Assembly (NCBI RefSeq): GCF_000243215.1
Contig: NZ_JH594596.1
Location: 767,398-831,397, forward strand
Reading direction: 5' to 3'
From: Odoribacter laneus YIT 12061
Lineage (GTDB): Bacteria; Bacteroidota; Bacteroidia; Bacteroidales; Marinifilaceae
Length of the DNA stretch: 64,000 bases
Below are positions 52,704 to 61,605 of this stretch, piece by piece. The notes beneath the pieces were generated by a model. The model saw only the letters and a list, made by a program, of their open reading frames with translations, was not told the DNA's origin and ran no database searches. The stretch's first letter is position 1. The number at the start of each line of letters is the position of its first letter. The position numbers and the translations under genes were made by a program.

Positions 52704-55424
52704 ATGAAATATTCAGAAATACAGACAACTGGAGAAGACAAGATGTGCTTCGAGAAAGAAATGTCGGAATTATTATACGAACAAATCTTGTTTACAGAGA
52801 ATATATACGCCCGGCTGCCGATGGGGGTCGAAATCTATGACAGGGAGGGTATTTTGCGAAGCATAAATGATTATGCCTTGCGTATGTATGGTGTGGCTGA
52901 CAGGAGTTCGGTGGTCGGTAAGGTCAATCTTTTCAACAGTCCTTATGTGGACGATACACTTCGCAAGAGAATAAAATCGGGAGAAGACATTGTCCTGGAA
53001 TTTGAATACGATTTTGACCGGATCAATGCCAATGCATATTTTTCGAGTAATCATCAGGATACCATGATTTACGAGGTTAAAGTCATCTCTATCTGGAATA
53101 AAAAAGAAGCTATTGTCGGACATATACTGATTGCCAATGATGTAACCAGTACGAAGGAGGTGGAATACCGTACCGAGGAGAATAAGAAAAACCTGGAAAT
53201 GGCTATGGAGGCTGCGAATATGTCTTCCTGGGTATATGATGTGTCGAAGCAAGTATTCGGTTCCCTGCATGGGGAGGCTATCGTCCAAGACGGTATGACA
53301 TTGGAGGAGTTGCAGGAGTTTATACATCCGCAGGACCATGTTTTGTTGGTAGAGCTTTTTACCAGGTTGATCAATAAAGAGATTCAACAGGGATTTATTA
53401 CCATACGTGCGTTTAATAAGCAAGAACAGGAATATCGTCATTATGAAAGCAGGATGCGTCTTTCTACCGAACATCTGGGGAAATTACAGATTGTAGGAAC
53501 TCAACTGGATGTGACTGAAAAGATACAAATGACCAAGAAGACTCGTGATCTGTTGGCGAAGCGTGAGCTGGCGATGAAAGTCAGCGATATTGTCCATTGG
53601 GATTTTCATGTCCGTTCTCGGAAGATTGAATCTTATAACGATCCGGTGAATGATTATGTTTCCGATAAGCTGGTTAGTATCGATGAATATCTGGAGGTGA
53701 TTCATCCCGAAGACAGGTCTTCTGTTAACGATGCTATACAATCCATGTTATCAGGTAAAAAAATCAACATAAATTTCTCTTGCCGCTTACAAACAAAATA
53801 TGATACTTCCTGGCAGTATTGTAATGTTACGGGTGTTCCTTTCGAATACGACGAATGTGGAGAAGTGATACAATACACCGGATTCCGGCAAAATATTTCC
53901 AGCCTTCATCATTTGAATGAAGAGCTGAAGGAACGGAATTATAAAATGGAGCTGACATTTAAAACGGTGGGGATGTCGTATTGGGATTTCGATATTGAAT
54001 CCAAGCAGTTCAGGGCTTTCAATGATCCGGTGAACGACTATCAATCTGAAAAAGCAGTTTCCCCTGAAGATTATTTGAAGGTCACTCATCCGGACGACAC
54101 AGAACGTGTCAGAAGTTATTTTGCTTGTATGTTCGAGGGAAGTTGCAAAGAGTTCAGCTTTCAATACCGTTCCAGAACGAAGTGGGATTCGGAATGGCAG
54201 ACCTTGATCGTTACCGGTGTCCCGTCTGATTGGGATAAAAAGGGAAAGGTGACCCGTTATACCGGTATTGCATTCAACAATACAAAATGGGAAAGAATGG
54301 CCCAGGAGTTAAAAGAGCTGAAAGAGAAAGCTGAGCTTTCCGACCGTCTCAAATCTGCTTTCCTGGCCAACATGAGCCATGAAATACGTACTCCTCTGAA
54401 TGCTATTGTTGGGTTTTCCGAATTGTTGGTGGATTGTGACGATCCGGCTGAAAAAACAGAATATTGGCAAATTATCGAATCGAACAATGAATTGCTGCTG
54501 CAATTAATTAATGATATTCTAGATCTTTCTAAAATAGAATCAGGTATCCTTGAACGTAAACGCGAAAGGTTCAACCTGACACAAGTATGTAATGAGTTAT
54601 ATTCTATGATGTTGCCTAAGATTACTAATCCGGAAGTGGAACTCCGGCTAGACAACTCCCAGCAGGATTGTTGGATTCTTCTGGATCGTAACCGTCTCAG
54701 ACAAGTATGGATGAATTTTGTTACCAATGCTGTAAAATACACTAAATCCGGATATATAAAAATAGGATATACCGTAGAAAAGGGAGGAGTACGGATTTAT
54801 GTTGAAGATACGGGTGCTGGTATACGGGAGGAGCTGAAGGACAGAGTGTTCGGTCGCTTTCAGAAACTGGATGATTTTGTACAAGGCACGGGACTCGGAT
54901 TGGCTATCTCGAAAGCAATTGTTGAGGCTGCAGGTGGGGAAATCGGATTTAACTCCGAAATCGGTAGAGGATCAACATTTTGGGCATGGGTTCCTTGCGA
55001 AGTGAATATACAGAGATTAGTGCAACCTGCCGATACCCCCATATCCGGGCAATCCGTTCAGCCTATTACCGATAAAAAAGAAATAAAAATTTTGGTTGCT
55101 GAAGACAATGATAGTAACTATTCTTTAGTAAAACATATTCTCAAAGATTACGATATTACCCGGGTATCCAATGGGGTGGAAGCTGTCGAGAAGGTCCGCT
55201 ACGGGAAGTTTGATTTTGTCCTGATGGACTTGAAAATGCCTATTATGGGAGGTTTGGAAGCAACACGGAAGATCCGGGAGTTTGATCGTCATATTCCCAT
55301 TATTGCACTCACGGCCAATGCTTTCGATTCAGACCGGGCCAGTGCTGTAGATGCTGGTTGTAGTGCGTTTTTGGCCAAACCTGTGAAAAAAGGACAACTG
55401 CTGGAATTACTTTCTGTAAAATAG
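52704..55424 (+). CDS. Soluble PAS-rich hybrid histidine kinase
   Basis: A 906-residue cytoplasmic kinase without membrane segments. There are four PAS-type domains (about 25-150, 160-275, 285-400, 410-530). The third and fourth are a recent tandem duplication, sharing a YNDPVNDY/FNDPVNDY block and an (I/T)HP(E/D)D motif. Then come HisKA with H559 (FLANMSHEIRTPLNAIVGFS), a HATPase domain (NFVTNAVKYTKSG, GTGLGLAI) and a receiver with D842 (LMDLKMPIMGG). The first PAS is close to that of the decayed kinase at 15689-16163. Co-transcribed with araC; signal unknown. ATG 52743 is an alternative start. Confidence 0.93.
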   Translation: MKYSEIQTTGEDKMCFEKEMSELLYEQILFTENIYARLPMGVEIYDREGILRSINDYALRMYGVADRSSVVGKVNLFNSPYVDDTLRKRIKSGEDIVLEFEYDFDRINANAYFSSNHQDTMIYEVKVISIWNKKEAIVGHILIANDVTSTKEVEYRTEENKKNLEMAMEAANMSSWVYDVSKQVFGSLHGEAIVQDGMTLEELQEFIHPQDHVLLVELFTRLINKEIQQGFITIRAFNKQEQEYRHYESRMRLSTEHLGKLQIVGTQLDVTEKIQMTKKTRDLLAKRELAMKVSDIVHWDFHVRSRKIESYNDPVNDYVSDKLVSIDEYLEVIHPEDRSSVNDAIQSMLSGKKININFSCRLQTKYDTSWQYCNVTGVPFEYDECGEVIQYTGFRQNISSLHHLNEELKERNYKMELTFKTVGMSYWDFDIESKQFRAFNDPVNDYQSEKAVSPEDYLKVTHPDDTERVRSYFACMFEGSCKEFSFQYRSRTKWDSEWQTLIVTGVPSDWDKKGKVTRYTGIAFNNTKWERMAQELKELKEKAELSDRLKSAFLANMSHEIRTPLNAIVGFSELLVDCDDPAEKTEYWQIIESNNELLLQLINDILDLSKIESGILERKRERFNLTQVCNELYSMMLPKITNPEVELRLDNSQQDCWILLDRNRLRQVWMNFVTNAVKYTKSGYIKIGYTVEKGGVRIYVEDTGAGIREELKDRVFGRFQKLDDFVQGTGLGLAISKAIVEAAGGEIGFNSEIGRGSTFWAWVPCEVNIQRLVQPADTPISGQSVQPITDKKEIKILVAEDNDSNYSLVKHILKDYDITRVSNGVEAVEKVRYGKFDFVLMDLKMPIMGGLEATRKIREFDRHIPIIALTANAFDSDRASAVDAGCSAFLAKPVKKGQLLELLSVK

Positions 55425-55575
55425 TTAGTTGAAATGGAGCTGCCTTCCGGAGGGATGGCCTTCCGGCCGGTCAAACTTGGGGGACTGATTAGCGTTCCGG
55501 GTTAGGAAGCATAAATATAAGGGATAATGGATAAATAGAGGCCTGTTCCACAAATTACAATTTGTTTGGAAAAGT

Positions 55576-55941
55576 TTAAATCATGGAGTTATAGAGGGCC
55601 TGCTTACTTTTCGGCAGTTTTTGAATGACTTGCTCTACCGAGTGGCGAATCAGTTCTTGGATAAGGGCATTGGGGACATCACCTTCCAGATGAACTGTGA
55701 TCCAGTATTTTTTATCGGAATAGTAGCCGAAGAAAATGTCTCTGTATTGTTCCATCAATTCTATTGATTTTTCGGGAGCGCATTTCATATTGGCACAAAA
55801 ACGTCCGTCTTTAGGCTGCAAGGAAACATAGGTAAACATTTTACCCATGACCTTATATACTAAAGTCTGATTGTCAAATGGCATGCATTCTTCGGCACCT
55901 TTGACAGCAAGGCAATATTCTCTGAATTCTTCGATGTTCAT
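55576..55941 (-). CDS. MmcQ/YjbR-family protein
   Basis: A 121-residue YjbR-fold protein: MNIEEFREYCLAVKGAEECM, MGKMFTYVSLQPKDGRFCAN, DKKYWITVHLEGDVPNALIQ. It is a same-length, diverged paralogue of the protein at 46278. Function not established. A hairpin (GTCCGG / CCGGAC, 55968-55991) lies upstream of its start, role unknown. Confidence 0.9.
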   Translation of the reverse strand: MNIEEFREYCLAVKGAEECMPFDNQTLVYKVMGKMFTYVSLQPKDGRFCANMKCAPEKSIELMEQYRDIFFGYYSDKKYWITVHLEGDVPNALIQELIRHSVEQVIQKLPKSKQALYNSMI

Positions 55942-56262
55942 AAATAAGCGGTTTAAAGATAGAAAAAGTCCGGTATATTTTCAAGCCGGACGGTGTTTTT
56001 AGGGACATTGGTTTTGTTTTTTTCTCGGCAGTTCTGTTTCCTGATATTTATGGAGAAAGGATCTAGGAAGTGATTTTTCAACTTTGTCAGTCAGATCTGT
56101 TCATGGCCCGGCGGGGAAATTATGTATGGAGGAAAGATCTTATGGATGCGGGCAGAGAGGAAAAGTGTCCGCAATTGTGATCTTAAATTGGGGGTAATGG
56201 GGCTGACAGGAGCGGAAAATAATGTATATTTAAACGGCAAAAAAGTATTAAAAGGATTAAAA

Positions 56263-56841
56263 ATGGACAATTCGAATTTTTATATTTTTACCGGAGGACC
56301 GGGAAGCGGAAAATCCACCGTATTGAATATTTTGTCTGATCTGGGTTATTTGACGGTCAGAGAAGTAGGAAGAGATATTATACAAAAACAACTAAAAACT
56401 GGCGGAGATGCTCTTCCGTGGAATAATACAGCCCGATATGCACGTCTGATGTTACTTCATTCGGTTTTTGATTTTGAAGAATTTGCGCATATAAATAAGC
56501 CCTGTTTCTTTGATCGTGGAATACCGGATACTTTAGGCTACTGTCGTTTAATTCATCTTTCCTATCCAGAGAACTTGAATGAAGCTGTAAAAGAGTATAG
56601 ATATAACAAAAAAGTTTTTATCTTCCCTCCTTGGGAAGAAATTTATACGAAAGATTCAGAAAGGAAACAGGACCTTCGGGAGGCCAGAGATACTTATCGT
56701 GTGATGAAGGAAGTGTATGAGGAGTATGGCTATCGGCCAATTATTGTTCCCTGTCTGCCTGCGAAGGAACGGGCGGAATGGATTATTTCAAATATTGCTA
56801 TAAAATCCACTACTTCTCGACAGGCAATTGCCGGAGAGTAG
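56263..56841 (+). CDS. NadR/AAA_28-like P-loop ATPase
   Basis: A 192-residue P-loop protein from ATG 56263. Walker A is FTGGPGSGKSTVLNIL; FFDRGIPDTLGYC is the DRG-like motif of the AAA_28 (PF13521) group, which includes NadR-type kinases. RYNKKVFIFPPWEEIYTKDSERK is also typical. A nucleotide- or cofactor-phosphorylating role is possible but unproven. The 47-residue in-frame extension to 56122 is rejected because homologues start directly before the P-loop strand. The gap 55942-56262 holds only a weak hairpin. Confidence 0.88.
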   Translation: MDNSNFYIFTGGPGSGKSTVLNILSDLGYLTVREVGRDIIQKQLKTGGDALPWNNTARYARLMLLHSVFDFEEFAHINKPCFFDRGIPDTLGYCRLIHLSYPENLNEAVKEYRYNKKVFIFPPWEEIYTKDSERKQDLREARDTYRVMKEVYEEYGYRPIIVPCLPAKERAEWIISNIAIKSTTSRQAIAGE

Positions 56842-57021
56842 GGAGTATTCCAGCGGATAAAGTTTTGATTTTTTGTATATTTTTTCACCGTATCACGGAT
56901 AAAACGCTTTAAGAATACCGCTTGGAAGGGTGATTATATTCTTGTTTTATTTGTCTGTCTTACTATTTCGCTTTACCTTTACGACGTTCTATGCTAGATA
57001 AGTTGAAAATTTAAAGTTTAT

Positions 57022-60000
57022 ATGAAAAATATAAGAAGGGCGGTAATGCAAATTGCCTGCCTGTTGATTTGCGTGCATACTTTTGCCAACGGGAGTACGA
57101 AGGAAAATATAGGGCATATCCTGATTATCAATGCTTACACAGAGTCAACACCTTGGAGTAACAGCCTGATTTATCCCATTGTCCACATGGCTTCACAAAA
57201 TAAAGAAATAGGGGTCTATACGGAGCATATGAATATGCTGATGTTGAATAACAGACAGGAGTTGATGGCTTTTGAGGAAAATATGTTCCGGGATTTTACT
57301 GAACGACGGCCGAAGTTAATCGTATTGCTGGGAACGGAAACGTACATATTGTGTGAGGACTTACATCAGAAATGGCCGGATGTTCCGATGATATTGTGTG
57401 GGGAACGCGATTATACAGGTTCCAAAGACACTGTATTGTTGGGGCATGCTCTGAGTCCGGAGGAAAGAATTCCGCTGAGTACTTGGCAGGAAAAATATAA
57501 TTTAACCCTGCTGCCGATTCAGGTGTATATGGAAGAAAATCTGCATCTGATGAAACAATTGATCCCGGGAATGAAGGATGTATTCTATATCGGCGATGAA
57601 ACTTATATTTGTCAACAGAATGATTACGATTTGTCGCGATTAATCGCCAAGAAATATCCGGAGTTAAATTATCGTTTTCTTTCGGCAGGAGAGATCAGTA
57701 TCGACAGTCTCTTTTCTATTTTGAATCGAGTTGATATAAGTAAAACTGGAGTGTTGTTTTCCTCCTGGTTCCGAAAAAAAGTGTTTGCTGATAACACCGT
57801 ATTATTAGCCAATAGTCACCGAATCATCGCTACTTCTTCAGTGCCTTTGTTTTCATTTAAGAATGTGGGGATTGAAGAAGAAGGAGGGATTGTCGGGGGA
57901 TATATTTACGATAAGCAAAATTATACAGATCGCTTATTGAAAACCATTCAGAAGATTATCGACGGTCGTCCGGCCCGGGAAATACCTTTTGCTTATGTTT
58001 CGGATGGAGCCCCGGTTTTTAATTATCAATCGCTTTTGCAATGGAAGCTGAATCCTGACTTATGTCCCCAGAATACGATATTTTATAGTATGCCGCCTAC
58101 CTTCTGGGAGGAATATAAATATGCCGTTATCGGTTTTATTTTTCTGTTGGTCATTTTATTACTTATTTTCCAATATCACCGCCTTCGGGTGCTGGGAAAA
58201 ATAAGAACCATTCAGCAGCGGGAATTACAGGCAAATGCCAGATATGAGGATTTGATCAATAATATGCCTATTTTGTATATGTTTGAAGAATTGATCAAAG
58301 ATGAGGAGGGGCAAATTGTGGAGACAAAATTTGTGGATGTAAACCGTTATTTTGAAAATAAGTTTATAAAGCGGGAAGAAATTGTCGGTAAATTGGGTAG
58401 TGAAAAATTTCCGGAATCAATGCCTGAATTTCTGCATTTTATGAACATTGCTGTGCGGGAGAAACGTTCTGTCACTTTTTCTTACTATTACAAGCATATC
58501 AATACATTTTACGATGTTGTGATAAATGCTAGTGAGGACGGACGTTTTGTGGATGTTTTTTGTGTGGATAGTACAGAATTACATCGGGCGCAAATGCAGC
58601 TGAGTTCCACCAACCGGAAGTTGTCAATGGCATTGGAGGTTGCCAATATCGTCCCTTGGAAATGGGATTTACGGGCTCATCAGATCCTTTGTGATGTGAA
58701 TAAACCTATTGAGTTGAGTGGGGAGGATAAGGGGATAAAAGAAGAACAACTTTCCGTACCGGACACTCAGTATTTTGCGAAAATCTTCCCGGAAGATTTG
58801 GAAAAAGTGAGACGGGCTTACGCAGATCTGATTGAAGGGCGTACGACCAAGGTGAAGGAGGAATACCGGGTGGTAAATTGTGTCGGTAGGCATCGGCAGA
58901 TAGATTGGGTGGAGGCCCAGGCTGGAGTGGAGACCCGGGATGAACAAGGGCGTCCTTTGACTTTGGTGGGATCTTCTTTGATTATTACAGAGCGCAAAAG
59001 AATCGAGGACGAACTGTTGTCGGCCAAAGATCAGGCCGAGGAATCAAATCGTTTAAAATCGGCTTTTTTAGCCAATATGAGTCATGAAATTCGTACACCC
59101 TTGAATGCTATTGTCGGTTTTTCTGAAATTCTGGCCGCTACCGAAGAGGAGAAAGAAAAACAGGAATATGTGAGTATTATTGAAAATAACAATGCCTTAT
59201 TATTGCAGCTGATCGGGGATATCTTGGATTTATCGAAGATTGAGGCCGGAACGATGGAGTTTATCTATACGGATTTTGAATTGAATAAATTGATGGAAGA
59301 GCTGGAAAATTCGCTCCGGCTGAAATTGGATCCCGGGAAAGACGTTGTACTTACTTTTGAAGCCGGTTCGTCGGAATGTTGTATTCATACGGATCGGAAC
59401 CGTTTATCACAATTAATTATCAATTTAGTGACGAATGCTATTAAATTTACCGATAGAGGAAGTATTCGTTTCGGTTATGAACTTCTGGAAACTCGTGAAC
59501 TTTATTTTTATGTTATAGATACGGGTTGTGGAATTCCGGAGGAGAAACAGAAAAGTATCTTTGGCCGTTTCGTAAAACTAAACAATTTTGCTCAAGGTAC
59601 GGGGCTTGGGCTTTCGATTTGCCAAATGTTGGTTCAGCATATGGGGGGAAGAATCGGGGTAGAATCAAAATCGGGAGAAGGATCGAATTTCTGGTTTACT
59701 CTTCCCTATATAGCTCCTACAGGAAAAATGCAGCAGGAAGAGAAAATCGAGCCGCTTCGAGTGGAGAAGAAAACACTGACGATTTTAGTGGCTGAAGATA
59801 ATGCCAGTAATTATAAGTTGATAGAGTCTATTTTGAAAAAGGATTATCATCTTTTGCATGCCTGGAACGGACGGGAAGCTGTGGAGTTATTCCAGAAACA
59901 TGCCCCTCAGTTGATCCTGATGGACATCAATATGCCTGAAATGGATGGGTATGAAGCTACCCGTGAAATCCGGAAATTGTCTTCCCGCATACCTATTATT

Positions 60001-60144
60001 GCAGTGACGGCCTTTGCCTATGCTTCCGATGAGCAGAAAGCAAAAGAAAATGGTTTTGATGATTATATGGCAAAACCGATCAATGCCGGGCAGCTTCGCA
60101 ACAAAGTGATGTCTATGCTTCAGCGACATATCGTATTTATGTAG
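57022..60144 (+). CDS. Membrane hybrid histidine kinase with periplasmic binding-protein-like sensor
   Basis: A 1040-residue kinase. A signal peptide (residues 1-22) precedes a periplasmic domain (about 30-360) resembling ABC-transporter substrate-binding proteins (GHILIINAYTESTPWSNSLI, LIVLLGTETYILCEDL). One membrane segment follows (about 367-384, YAVIGFIFLLVILLLIFQ). Inside are two PAS domains (about 405-520, 530-660), HisKA (FLANMSHEIRTPLNAIVGFS, H near 687), HATPase (NLVTNAIKFTDRGS, GTGLGLSICQ) and a receiver (LMDINMPEMDGYEATREI, D near 967). The ligand is unknown. No DNA-binding domain, so a separate regulator is needed. Confidence 0.93.
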   Translation: MKNIRRAVMQIACLLICVHTFANGSTKENIGHILIINAYTESTPWSNSLIYPIVHMASQNKEIGVYTEHMNMLMLNNRQELMAFEENMFRDFTERRPKLIVLLGTETYILCEDLHQKWPDVPMILCGERDYTGSKDTVLLGHALSPEERIPLSTWQEKYNLTLLPIQVYMEENLHLMKQLIPGMKDVFYIGDETYICQQNDYDLSRLIAKKYPELNYRFLSAGEISIDSLFSILNRVDISKTGVLFSSWFRKKVFADNTVLLANSHRIIATSSVPLFSFKNVGIEEEGGIVGGYIYDKQNYTDRLLKTIQKIIDGRPAREIPFAYVSDGAPVFNYQSLLQWKLNPDLCPQNTIFYSMPPTFWEEYKYAVIGFIFLLVILLLIFQYHRLRVLGKIRTIQQRELQANARYEDLINNMPILYMFEELIKDEEGQIVETKFVDVNRYFENKFIKREEIVGKLGSEKFPESMPEFLHFMNIAVREKRSVTFSYYYKHINTFYDVVINASEDGRFVDVFCVDSTELHRAQMQLSSTNRKLSMALEVANIVPWKWDLRAHQILCDVNKPIELSGEDKGIKEEQLSVPDTQYFAKIFPEDLEKVRRAYADLIEGRTTKVKEEYRVVNCVGRHRQIDWVEAQAGVETRDEQGRPLTLVGSSLIITERKRIEDELLSAKDQAEESNRLKSAFLANMSHEIRTPLNAIVGFSEILAATEEEKEKQEYVSIIENNNALLLQLIGDILDLSKIEAGTMEFIYTDFELNKLMEELENSLRLKLDPGKDVVLTFEAGSSECCIHTDRNRLSQLIINLVTNAIKFTDRGSIRFGYELLETRELYFYVIDTGCGIPEEKQKSIFGRFVKLNNFAQGTGLGLSICQMLVQHMGGRIGVESKSGEGSNFWFTLPYIAPTGKMQQEEKIEPLRVEKKTLTILVAEDNASNYKLIESILKKDYHLLHAWNGREAVELFQKHAPQLILMDINMPEMDGYEATREIRKLSSRIPIIAVTAFAYASDEQKAKENGFDDYMAKPINAGQLRNKVMSMLQRHIVFM

Positions 60145-60204
60145 GAGCGATTTTTGTGTATTCAGAGAGGTTGATCTCTCGAAATGGACGTTGTCAGTCA
60201 AAAC

Positions 60205-60250
60205 GAGTAACCTACGTCCCGGGGGGTAACCAAAAAGGTCCGTCCCTCTG
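60205..60250. other. GC-rich intergenic element, possible repeat relic
   Basis: CCGTCCCTCTG is identical to the right flank of palindrome copy 6, next to a G run (GGGGGG). The matching arm is not evident, so membership of the palindrome family is doubtful. Confidence 0.25.
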
Positions 60251-60369
60251 GGGGATTATTTACTTTTCATATATCGTATCAGAAATTAACGGGATAAGTA
60301 CTAAACATTTTTCGGGCAGAAGCGTTTCTTAGTAGAAGTAAAATGTTTATTAATTTAATACATAAAATT

Positions 60370-61404
60370 ATGGAACAAGTAAATTTAACCCGGGTGAGGA
60401 AAAGGGTTTCCTGGGGAAGTATTTTTGCCGGGGTAGTGACTGTTTTGGCGATCTCTGTTTTAATCTCTATGCTGGTTACGAGTATAGGTTTATTCCAGTT
60501 TGATCCCTTGTCGGATGATCCTACTGCCGGGATTGGAGCGACTGTGGGAATTGGGACGGTGATTTCGATGATTGTTAGTTTTATTATCGGAGGTTTTGTG
60601 GCGGGTAAGCTGGCCGGGGCGGATGGAGTGATTCACGGTTTGGTCGTTTGGGCTGTCACCTCGATTGTGGCTGTTCTGATGGCCTTATTTTTAGCTGTAG
60701 GAGCGGTGAAAGTTACCGCCAATGTATTGGGTTCTGTATCGTCTGTAGCCGGAAGTGTACTTTCTGATGTGGGGTCAATGGCAGGAAAAGGTATTTCGAA
60801 TCTTGCCGGAGAGGCTAAAGATTTATTCGGGGATATTGATATTGATACAAATATCAAAGGAGATAGTATCCGGAAAGATGTACGCAGGGCTCTTCAAAAG
60901 AGTGGTATAAAAGAACTGAATCCGGATTATCTGGGGAATCAGTTGAAAGCGGTGAAAGGAGATTTAAAGAGAACTGTTAAACAAGTTGCGGCCAATCCGG
61001 ACCGTGCAGACGACCTGATTAACGGGTTTACCAATCGGCTGAAAACAAGGGCCAATACGATCACAAAGAATATCGATCGGAATGATGTGAGCACGGCTAT
61101 TGCTAATAATACCAATTTATCGAAAGCAGAAGCAGACAAAGCTGTCGATCAATATATGAATTTGATTGAAACCGCTACTGACAAAGCGAAAGAACAAATT
61201 AATAACTTGGAAGAAACCTTGGAAAAGGCAAAACAAGAGTGGCAGGAGATAAAACATAAAGCTTTGGTAGAAGCAGAAAAAGCATCTAACGCAGCAGCCC
61301 GCTCTGCTTTGATTTCTTTCTTTGGCTTGTTAGTGGCCGCAATTCTTTGTTGTTGGGCCGGATTTTTCGGTACCAGAAAAACGAAAGAAGGATACGAAGT
61401 GTAA
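60370..61404 (+). CDS. Membrane protein with coiled-coil middle domain, unknown
   Basis: A 344-residue protein from ATG 60370. Three N-terminal membrane segments (IFAGVVTVLAISVLISMLV; GTVISMIVSFIIGGFVAGKL; GLVVWAVTSIVAVLMALFLA) precede a long charged helical region (about 140-315, rich in K, E, D, N; for example IETATDKAKEQINNLEETLE). A last membrane segment (LISFFGLLVAAILCCWAGFF) follows. The N-terminal part resembles YrzE/TIGR04086-type membrane domains. The GTG-like extension to 60343 is rejected. Function unknown. Confidence 0.8.
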   Translation: MEQVNLTRVRKRVSWGSIFAGVVTVLAISVLISMLVTSIGLFQFDPLSDDPTAGIGATVGIGTVISMIVSFIIGGFVAGKLAGADGVIHGLVVWAVTSIVAVLMALFLAVGAVKVTANVLGSVSSVAGSVLSDVGSMAGKGISNLAGEAKDLFGDIDIDTNIKGDSIRKDVRRALQKSGIKELNPDYLGNQLKAVKGDLKRTVKQVAANPDRADDLINGFTNRLKTRANTITKNIDRNDVSTAIANNTNLSKAEADKAVDQYMNLIETATDKAKEQINNLEETLEKAKQEWQEIKHKALVEAEKASNAAARSALISFFGLLVAAILCCWAGFFGTRKTKEGYEV

Positions 61405-61427
61405 AAAGGGCCGAGGCAAATAATAGG

Positions 61428-61458
61428 AGAGACTGGATTTCAAGTCTCTTATATTTTT
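61428..61458 (+). terminator. Terminator of the membrane protein gene
   Basis: AGAGACT and AGTCTCT form a 7-bp stem around an 8-base loop, followed by TTATATTTTT. Confidence 0.6.
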
Positions 61459-61573
61459 AAATTTATGGGCGGACTTGGGTTTTGCTAATCCGTAAGGCGC
61501 TCCTTTGTTACGGAAAGAAACACTGATCTCCAACAAGGTAAAGTTTTACTCTGTTGGAGATCTTTTTGTTTTT
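61459..61573 (+). ncRNA. Possible structured small RNA
   Basis: Between two terminators lies a 115-nt stretch without an ORF. It contains CCGTAA/TTACGG (61490-61513) and then a strong stem GATCTCCAACA / TGTTGGAGATC (61525-61562) with an inner GTAAA/TTTAC pair and a TTTTTGTTTTT tail. A second terminator so soon after the first suggests a separate short transcript. No promoter box is convincing, so this is tentative. Confidence 0.35.
61525..61573 (+). terminator. Strong Rho-independent terminator
   Basis: An 11-bp perfect stem plus a 5-bp inner stem, followed by TTTTTGTTTTT on the plus strand. It ends the possible small RNA or backs up the previous terminator, just before the convergent helicase gene. 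Confidence 0.8.
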
Positions 61574-61605
61574 ATAGGAAGTCCTTCTTGTGCTGCTCCC
61601 GGGCC

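Noticed and set aside
55968-55991. Hairpin GTCCGG/CCGGAC as a terminator
   Set aside because: It lies upstream of a minus-strand gene start and ends no gene on either strand; the following T run is short on plus.
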